35,531 bases of DNA. It comes from Phycisphaerae bacterium (GTDB lineage: Bacteria; Planctomycetota; Phycisphaerae; Sedimentisphaerales; Anaerobacaceae). The position numbers were made by a program, and so were the translations under genes. The stretch covers positions 1 to 35,531 of the forward strand of contig JAQURJ010000014.1 of NCBI GenBank assembly GCA_028715705.1, read 5' to 3'. Positions 29,708 to 35,531 of this stretch are shown here, piece after piece (the stretch's first letter is position 1; every line of letters begins with the position of its first letter). Under the pieces are notes generated by a model. The model saw only the letters and a program-made list of their open reading frames with translations. It ran no database searches and was not told the DNA's origin.

Positions 29708-31354
29708 TTATTTGCTTTTCCGCTCTTCTGTTTTTTGAGTGGAAAATAGCCTTATCATTTCATTGATAGCTGTTATACCTTTTAATATCTTTCGCAGAGC
29801 CTGTTCCTGAAGATACAGCATTTTGGCGCCTCTAAATAATGATGATATTTCCGGCAGGCTCTTAACCTTTTTCATATCTTCCCGCAACTTTTCGTCAATG
29901 ACCACCATCTCAAAAACGCCGGTTCGACCAAAATATCCCGATTCCTGACACATATCACAGGGCATTGGCTTACCTCGTTTGTCATAGATAACCTTGCCTT
30001 CGCGGTAAAGCATCTTTGCTTTTTCAGGGGACAAGTTGAATTTTTTCAAAACCTCGCGATTTGGCGTGTACGCCTCTTTACATTGTTCACAAAGCCGTCG
30101 CAGAAGCCGCTGGCTACTAATCCCGACCAAAACATCGATAGCTTTTGTTCCGCCGACGAGACTGATCCATTTTTTAAGAGCGTCAGCTACACTGTTGGCA
30201 TTTAAGACGACATAAACCAATCGTCCATCTTTTGCTGCTTCGTAAGCTGTTGTTGCTGTTTCGGCGTCTTCACAGTTGCCAACCCCGACAATATCGGGGC
30301 CGGTACGGATAATGGAACGCAATTTGAGAGCATAAGTCGTCGTACCTGTGTCACTGAGGTTATAGGTGTCCTGTGTGACATTAGGTATTTTGCCTGCAGG
30401 ATGTTTTTCGAGAGTGTGGATGCTGTTCAGGAAGGCGTCGTGGTTCCGTACAAGTGTGTAGAAAGTAGTTGTAGCACCTGATTTAGGCGGGCCTGAGACA
30501 ATGAATAATCCTTTTTTGATCTTTGAAAGTCCTTCAAGCTGGCTGACCTGATCGGATGACAAGCCAAGATCGGCCAACTCCTTAAAACTTGCGCTTTGTT
30601 CACATTTTAATTGCACCTGTTCTCCGGCAGTGGAGCCAGCTGTTACAACCTGCCACTCGAAATCGGAGCCCTGATTTCTTATTTTAAAAGTGCCTTTTTG
30701 CGGCTTGCGCTTTTCGCTAACATCCAGATTGGCCAACTGTTTGAGAAAAGGGAATAAATATCTGATATTTTCAAGTGGTTGAGGCTGCTGTTTTACAGCC
30801 ACACCGTCAATCTCATATACAACGTTATATGATTCCTGGCCCGGTATGAACAGCACTTTACTTGCTCTTCGCCAGATGGCGTCAGTGAAAAGATCACTTG
30901 AGGCTCGATAGCCGAAATATTCCGGCGTTTTGGGCGGTGGAAGAGGAATCTCGTTTTTATTTGCGGTAATGAAAACAAGTCCTTGAACTGAGTTTTGCTC
31001 TTTCTTCTTTCCGAACAGTCCGGCAATATGTTCGGTTGTTAGTATTCGATCATAATCCATTACAATGGAGTTGCGATGTTTGATATATACTATAGCGACT
31101 ACTGAAACAAGGAGAATATAGATTACAAGGCCGACGATATACATTGGTATAAGAAGCCATAATAAAACACTTATCGCAACTGCGCCGAAAACGATCCCAG
31201 CCCACAGTTCTCTGTTTGTATCAATCTGTTCGGCATCGTTGTTAATCCAGGCGATCAACGGCAGAGATGCGAAAAAAAGAATTACAAATATCGCAAATTT
31301 AATTATTGATATATATCCGCCGAATTCAACGGAAATAGCTAAAACATCTGGCAT
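29708..31354 (-). CDS. Membrane-anchored, degenerate GspE/PilB-like ATPase homologue
   Basis: From ATG 31354 (GGAG six bases before it; an in-frame ATG 31366 lacks one) the protein is 548 residues. About three membrane helices occupy residues 10-95. A GspE/PilB-type region follows, ending in two Cys pairs (CEQC and CDMC) and SGYFGRTGVFEM, the family's C-terminal end. All four nucleotide motifs are altered. Walker A is GPPKSGAT with Ala294 for Lys, and Walker B is VGNCED with Asn360 for Glu. The Asp box is LEKHP with Lys for Asp, and the His box is DGRLVYVVLNAN with no His. Catalysis is thus unlikely; nucleotide binding is doubtful. I infer a structural or regulatory partner. Neighbouring PilT keeps every motif. 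Confidence 0.85.
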   Translation of the reverse strand: MPDVLAISVEFGGYISIIKFAIFVILFFASLPLIAWINNDAEQIDTNRELWAGIVFGAVAISVLLWLLIPMYIVGLVIYILLVSVVAIVYIKHRNSIVMDYDRILTTEHIAGLFGKKKEQNSVQGLVFITANKNEIPLPPPKTPEYFGYRASSDLFTDAIWRRASKVLFIPGQESYNVVYEIDGVAVKQQPQPLENIRYLFPFLKQLANLDVSEKRKPQKGTFKIRNQGSDFEWQVVTAGSTAGEQVQLKCEQSASFKELADLGLSSDQVSQLEGLSKIKKGLFIVSGPPKSGATTTFYTLVRNHDAFLNSIHTLEKHPAGKIPNVTQDTYNLSDTGTTTYALKLRSIIRTGPDIVGVGNCEDAETATTAYEAAKDGRLVYVVLNANSVADALKKWISLVGGTKAIDVLVGISSQRLLRRLCEQCKEAYTPNREVLKKFNLSPEKAKMLYREGKVIYDKRGKPMPCDMCQESGYFGRTGVFEMVVIDEKLREDMKKVKSLPEISSLFRGAKMLYLQEQALRKILKGITAINEMIRLFSTQKTEERKSK

Positions 31355-31374
31355 ATCAAGCTCCATAGATATAG

Positions 31375-32508
31375 TTATAGTAAGCCGCTGGCTGTGCTTC
31401 GTATTCCCTTAAGAGCCATTTTAAGTTCCTCTTTATTTGGGGCGTATTCAATAGCGACTTTCAGATCTATCCATTCATCGGCAACCAAAGATCGCAAGCT
31501 TTCGGTAAAGTCCTGCATACCATCACCCTGGCAGGCACGAATAACACTGGGGATATCAGAATCCCGTTCTTCACTCAAAAGTTTCTTTACAGTGGGGTTG
31601 TTTAAGAGTATTTCCACCGCCGGAACACGCCTGGCATCTTCTCGCAAGCCTGGAAGCAGTACCTGGCTGATAACGGCTTTAATGGTAAGAGCGAAGGTCT
31701 GGCGGGCCAAGTCTCGCTCTCCCTGTGGGAACATATCCAAAATACGCTGTATTGTCTGTGCTGCGCTTGCGGCGTGAAGCGTTCCGAATACCAGGTGACC
31801 GGTTTCGGCGGCTCGCATTGCCGCAGTAAGAGTTTCATTGTCTCGCATTTCACCAACCAAAACAACATCAGGATCCTGCCGCATAAGAGACCGTAAGGCA
31901 TCGTCAAAATTTGACACATCGATACCGATTTCACGCTGTGAAACGATGGCCTTCTGGTCGTTATGCAAAAATTCGAGAGGGTCCTCGATAGTTACTATAT
32001 GACATGGCCGCGTCCGGTTAATGTAGTCGATCATTGATGCGATCGTGGTGCTTTTTCCACATCCGGTTGGCCCTGTAACGAGGATTAGGCCCGCATGGGT
32101 ATCGGCAACTTTCTCTACGATCGGCGGAAGGTGAAGAGATTCGAACGGTGGAATTTTACTGGTAATATGCCTTGCCGCCAGGCTGATAAAATTTCTTTGG
32201 CGGAAAATGTTAATACGGAAGCGATCCTTTAAGCCTACCTGCCAGGCGAAGTCCAATGCACCATTATGCATAAAGAATTCTTTTTGTTTCTCCGTCAAAA
32301 TCTCAAATACTATTCTCTCCATATCCTGCTCGGTGAGGGGTCCCCCGGTGGTATTCTTCAGTCCAGAGTGGAGCCGAAGTTTCGGCGGCAGCCCCACCTT
32401 GAGGTGCAAATCACTGGCACTATTTTTAATAGCAGCCTTGAAATATTTGTTAATTTCCGGCTCATGGTCAAGATTCACATAGGTATCTATTGGTTGGCCT
32501 TTAGTCAA
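31375..32508 (-). CDS. pilT: PilT-type retraction ATPase
   Basis: The 377-residue protein matches PilT, the hexameric ATPase that powers type IV pilus retraction. Seen: N-terminal SDLHLKVGLPP and LRLHSGL, Walker A GPTGCGKST (146-154, Lys152), Asp box IEDPLE, Walker B VGEMRD (Glu220) and His box TGHLVFGTLHA. The C-terminus has SVIRACQGDGMQDF where classical PilT has an AIRNLI-type motif. The start is TTG 32508, with AAGGAG seven bases ahead. It is the first gene of the pilT - GspE-like - CvpA-like operon. No pilin, PilC or PilB is in the window, so whether it works on a pilus is open. Confidence 0.93.
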   Translation of the reverse strand: MTKGQPIDTYVNLDHEPEINKYFKAAIKNSASDLHLKVGLPPKLRLHSGLKNTTGGPLTEQDMERIVFEILTEKQKEFFMHNGALDFAWQVGLKDRFRINIFRQRNFISLAARHITSKIPPFESLHLPPIVEKVADTHAGLILVTGPTGCGKSTTIASMIDYINRTRPCHIVTIEDPLEFLHNDQKAIVSQREIGIDVSNFDDALRSLMRQDPDVVLVGEMRDNETLTAAMRAAETGHLVFGTLHAASAAQTIQRILDMFPQGERDLARQTFALTIKAVISQVLLPGLREDARRVPAVEILLNNPTVKKLLSEERDSDIPSVIRACQGDGMQDFTESLRSLVADEWIDLKVAIEYAPNKEELKMALKGIRSTASGLL

Positions 32509-32597
32509 AACGAAACTCCTTAAAAAGACAATAGAATATCGACCATAAATAATAGTCTCTTTACCAAATAATTATGAAAAACAGGCAAAGATTCGTT

Positions 32598-32626
32598 ATA
32601 TTATAGGAACCAAACAATCTTGTCAA
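32598..32626 (-). promoter_or_regulatory. Promoter of the pilT operon
   Basis: Minus strand: TTGACA (32626-32621) then TATAAT at 15 bp (32605-32600) or TAATAT at 17 bp (32603-32598). The same double -10 arrangement is seen at 1338-1366. The leader is about 85 bases; the stretch to mgtE (32627-32746) contains no other feature. Confidence 0.75.
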
Positions 32627-32746
32627 ATTTCCTGCAGCAAGATTATCGGTTTAATCCAAGCATCCCATGGCGTCTTTATCCGCAATGAAACCGCTGGCTT
32701 GGACTTGATGTAAGATTCGATGAGTGCTTCAGTTATGATAAGAGGA

Positions 32747-34111
32747 TTATGATGGCATCAAAATTAAGGTCAAAATCATATATATAGTCACACTTATCGA
32801 ATCGTTCGCTGTCGTCACCAGCGGCCCAGAACTAATCGCCGGATCAATACCTATTTTACGAAAACTGAATGGTAAAATCAAGCCCAGAGTTGTTGCAACC
32901 ATAATAGCCGAAAACATTGCCAGGGCAAATGCAAAAATAACATTAATTACCGCGATTTCAGGCGATGTAGCTGCAAGTAGAGATACTGCCAGGCCTCCAA
33001 GGGTTCCGCAGCTTAACGCAATCAGAAGGGCAATGCGGAATTCACGAGCGAAAACCTGCCAAAAATGCAGCGCGGCAAGGTGGCCTGTCGCCAAACCGGT
33101 AACTACTATTGTTGAAGTCTGCAGGCCTGCGTTTCCGCTCATAGCGGCTATCATTGGCACAAATGCGGCCGCTATTACATAGACCGCGTTTTGATGGTGT
33201 TTGAAATAGGTAAGAACGCTTGCGGTTACCGCGGTTCCAATGAGGCATGGTATAAGCCATGTCATGCGTATTCTTGCGGCTCGAAACGCGCTGAAGGTAT
33301 CAAGTTCCTCTGGCCCTGTGCCGGCCATTACGTACATATCTTCGGCTGCCTCTTCTTCGGCTACCTCAATAACTCTGTCAGCGGTAATGCGCCCGACAAG
33401 CCGGTAGTATTTATCTACCACAGGCACGGAAATAAGATCATTTTTACTGAATATATTCCTTACTTCCTCCTGATCGGCATCGGTCTTTACACATATCGTA
33501 TCCTCATCCATCAGATCGCTGATTATCATATCTTCCCGTGCCGTAAGAAGAAATCTTATCCTGACATCGCCGACAAGCTGGCCGGTATTGTTGACTATGT
33601 ACACCGAATAGAAGTCTTCCTCGATCTCGGCGGCTCGTATCTTGGCGATGGCTTCGGCGACGGTGGCGTCCTGTCGGACAATTATAAGCGCCGGGTCCAT
33701 AATACCGCCGGCTGTATCTTCCGGATAACTCATCAGTTTTTTTATCTTGGCAGAATCAGCTGGGTCTATGGCCTTTAACAGTTCATCACGTTTTTCATCG
33801 TGCAGTTCAGCTAAAAGGTCCGCGGCGTCATCAAGATCAAGTTCGCTGACGATTTTTTCCAACTCGTCGGCGGGAAGTTCTTCAAATAATTCGGCGCGGG
33901 TAGCCTCATCGACTTTTTCAAGGACTTCGGCTGCTGTAGGTTTATCGAGCGCGCCAAAAATCTGGCGATGTTGTTCATGGTCGAGCATCTCGACGATCTC
34001 GGCGATGTCGCTGCTTCGCTGCTCGGCCAGCAGGGTCTTGAGGGATTCGATGTCCTTTGCTTCCAGCAATGGTTCGATAAGCTCGAGTAGTTTTTTTCTT
34101 TCCTTGCCCAT
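32747..34111 (-). CDS. mgtE: MgtE-type magnesium channel
   Basis: The 454-residue protein has MgtE domain order. The cytosolic N domain (about 1-130) contains SSDIAEIVEMLDHEQ and LDDAADLLAEL helical repeats. Two CBS domains follow (about 135-255, YPEDTAGGIMDP, then MDEDTICVKTDADQ). Five membrane helices from residue 285 include PMIAAMSGNAGLQTSTIVV, the pore region. N and CBS domains gate it by cytosolic Mg2+. Promoter at 34165-34193; AAGG lies before the ATG. It appears to be transcribed alone, and no regulatory Mg riboswitch was recognised. Confidence 0.95.
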   Translation of the reverse strand: MGKERKKLLELIEPLLEAKDIESLKTLLAEQRSSDIAEIVEMLDHEQHRQIFGALDKPTAAEVLEKVDEATRAELFEELPADELEKIVSELDLDDAADLLAELHDEKRDELLKAIDPADSAKIKKLMSYPEDTAGGIMDPALIIVRQDATVAEAIAKIRAAEIEEDFYSVYIVNNTGQLVGDVRIRFLLTAREDMIISDLMDEDTICVKTDADQEEVRNIFSKNDLISVPVVDKYYRLVGRITADRVIEVAEEEAAEDMYVMAGTGPEELDTFSAFRAARIRMTWLIPCLIGTAVTASVLTYFKHHQNAVYVIAAAFVPMIAAMSGNAGLQTSTIVVTGLATGHLAALHFWQVFAREFRIALLIALSCGTLGGLAVSLLAATSPEIAVINVIFAFALAMFSAIMVATTLGLILPFSFRKIGIDPAISSGPLVTTANDSISVTIYMILTLILMPS

Positions 34112-34164
34112 TTTTCAAGCCTTAGAGCCGTATCCCGCAATTTCGATATTACTTAGAGTTTTTT

Positions 34165-34193
34165 ATATTAACCAGCCTCTTTGCCTTTGGCAA
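34165..34193 (-). promoter_or_regulatory. Promoter of mgtE
   Basis: Minus strand: TTGCCA (34193-34188), 17 bp, TAATAT (34170-34165). Confidence 0.65.
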
Positions 34194-34233
34194 TTCTTTT
34201 TATTATCTTTTTAGTGGCTTACCCGATGAACTG

Positions 34234-35531
34234 TCATGCCCTGCTGGTGACATAAATTGCCTGTTCTGCGAAAAGGTTCGCAGCGAAATTTACTGGCGAA
34301 AGGCGATTCTTGTGCAAAGGGATGCGTTTTTCAATTGTTACGCCCATTTTCCGGCAGAAATTGTCGAAATCCCTCAACGACAAAAAGTGGGTATTGGGGG
34401 AATCGTACCAATTAAAGGGCAACTCTTCCGTGACGGGGGCCTTGCCGCGGGTAAGAAGCTGCAATCGGGCTTTCCAGTGGGCAAAGTTCGGGAAACTGAC
34501 GATGACCTTTTTGCCGACGCGAAGCACCTCACTGAACACTTTTTCAGGGTCTCTTACGGTCTGTACGGTCTGCGATAGGATGACGTAGTCGAAACTTTTG
34601 TCAGCGCAGTTGGCAAGCCCCTGTTCGATGTCATGCTGGATAATCGGTATTCCCCTGCGAACGCAGGCAAGGACAAGTTTTTCGTCAAGTTCTATGCCCT
34701 TGGCTTTTATATTCTTGTCGAGCATAAGCCTTGCAAGCAGTTCGCCGTTACCGCAGCCGGTGTCGAGTACTGCGTTTCCGGGCTGGATAAGTGATTCGAT
34801 CAGGGCGTAATCAACACGGGCGCGGACGAGAGAAGTCACTTTGCCGCAGTTATCTTCGGCGGAACAAATCTGAGCGGCCAAAGCCTCATCAGGATGACGG
34901 GTTGCGTGAATAAAGTCACTTAAAAGGCTGCCGAGTGTATCCGGTTCGAGCAGGAAAGCATCGTGGCCGTACGGGGTTTCTATATTGCAGTAACTTACAT
35001 CCTTGCCGCCTGCAAGAAGGGCATCGGCCATTTCCTTTGACTGTGCCGGAGGGAAGAGCCAGTCGCTGGTGAAACTAACTATTAGGAAACGTGACCTGGT
35101 TTGTTCAAATGCCTGCCGCAACGAACTGTTGTCTTTCTTGAGGTCAAAATAATCCATCGCTTTGGTGATATACAGGTAGCTGTTGGCGTCAAATCGTTCG
35201 ACAAACTGCTGTCCCTGATAGTCAAGGTACGTCTCAACGGCAAATTCGGAGTTGAAGTCATATTTATAATTTTCAGATTTGCGAAGGTTCCTGCCGAATT
35301 TTTTGTGCATACTGTGCTCGGATAGATACGTAATATGACCTATCATCCTCGCGATGGCAAGTCCGCGGTCTGGTCCGGTCTGGTCATGGTATTGGCCGCC
35401 AGCGCAATGCGGATCCGCCAGTATCGCGTTTCGGCCAACCGCGTCGAAAGCGATGGATTGTGCGCTTAGTCTGGGGCTGGAAGCTATGACAATGGCGGAT
35501 TTTACAAAATCCGGATCGCCAATGGCCCATT
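34234..35531 (-). CDS. metX: MetX-MetW fusion, 5' end outside window
   Basis: The frame stays open to the right edge, so the N-terminus is missing. The N-terminal part seen (SAIVIASSPRLSAQSIAFDA, ILADPHCAGG, GLAIARMIGHITYLSE) is homoserine O-acetyltransferase. SDWLFPP supplies the catalytic Asp and YGHDAFLLE the His; the nucleophile Ser is off the edge. After a short linker (about NCGKVTSLVRARVDY) comes a MetW-type methyltransferase-fold domain with VLDTGCGNGELLARL as SAM motif and FDYVILSQTVQTV. MetX acetylates homoserine for methionine synthesis, and MetW, usually a separate small partner, aids it. Here both are in one chain. The in-frame ATG at 35346 is internal. Confidence 0.93.
   Translation of the reverse strand, partial: WAIGDPDFVKSAIVIASSPRLSAQSIAFDAVGRNAILADPHCAGGQYHDQTGPDRGLAIARMIGHITYLSEHSMHKKFGRNLRKSENYKYDFNSEFAVETYLDYQGQQFVERFDANSYLYITKAMDYFDLKKDNSSLRQAFEQTRSRFLIVSFTSDWLFPPAQSKEMADALLAGGKDVSYCNIETPYGHDAFLLEPDTLGSLLSDFIHATRHPDEALAAQICSAEDNCGKVTSLVRARVDYALIESLIQPGNAVLDTGCGNGELLARLMLDKNIKAKGIELDEKLVLACVRRGIPIIQHDIEQGLANCADKSFDYVILSQTVQTVRDPEKVFSEVLRVGKKVIVSFPNFAHWKARLQLLTRGKAPVTEELPFNWYDSPNTHFLSLRDFDNFCRKMGVTIEKRIPLHKNRLSPVNFAANLFAEQAIYVTSRA

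Noticed and set aside
33191-33778. 195-codon plus-strand frame
   Set aside because: Antisense of mgtE; no convincing start or family features.

Overview
The window looks like a chromosomal stretch of a diderm (LPS-making) bacterium, most likely a planctomycete of the Phycisphaerae type. This is inferred from lipid A/KDO and lipoprotein genes (kdsB, lnt, several lipobox proteins), HEAT-repeat lipoproteins, a tig-clpP-clpP cluster, small uncharacterised proteins of a type I associate with planctomycetes, and several families of short dispersed repeats. No sequence search was possible, so the taxonomy is a judgement. Most genes are housekeeping. Classical sigma-70 promoters (TTGACA-like, 17 bp, TAAAAT/TATAAT-like) can be read in front of many transcription units, and all four tRNA genes have one.

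Layout. 1-5.8 kb, plus strand: class V aminotransferase, TPR-like exported protein, HtrA/DegP protease, then a yjbQ-mtnP-lipoprotein operon, separated by clear terminators. 5.8-9.6 kb, minus strand: kdsB, a GxxExxY protein, an unknown 210-residue protein and a divergent CTP synthase. The middle two genes are embedded among three copies of a CACAGAG-type repeat that also codes for the ends of the neighbouring proteins. 9.6-11.4 kb: tRNA-His, tRNA-Phe and an insertion sequence with recognisable terminal inverted repeats.

11.4-20.2 kb, minus strand: a membrane-anchored coiled-coil protein with a 50-residue membrane partner, HEAT lipoprotein, Lnt, an orphan DNA methyltransferase, a lipoprotein, two ClpP paralogues and trigger factor. 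20.2-21.3 kb: a hairpin-rich stretch, tRNA-Gly, tRNA-Ser and two small proteins. 21.7-24.5 kb, plus strand: a glycogen/starch-synthase-like glycosyltransferase and a GH57 glucan enzyme. 24.6-28.2 kb: a three-hairpin repeat, then the operon HD hydrolase-purC-MFS-shikimate kinase. 28.5-32.6 kb: a 49-residue protein, then a convergent minus-strand operon pilT - membrane-anchored degenerate GspE/PilB-like protein - CvpA-like protein. 32.7-35.5 kb: MgtE magnesium channel and a MetX-MetW fusion cut by the right edge.

The strongest candidate for something new is the pilT operon. Its second gene keeps the GspE/PilB fold, C-terminal cysteine pairs and domain order, but has lost the Walker A lysine, the Walker B glutamate, the Asp-box aspartate and the His-box histidines, and it carries an N-terminal membrane domain. 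Next are the repeat-embedded GxxExxY module between kdsB and pyrG, and a CTP synthase whose glutaminase triad has Cys where Glu is expected.
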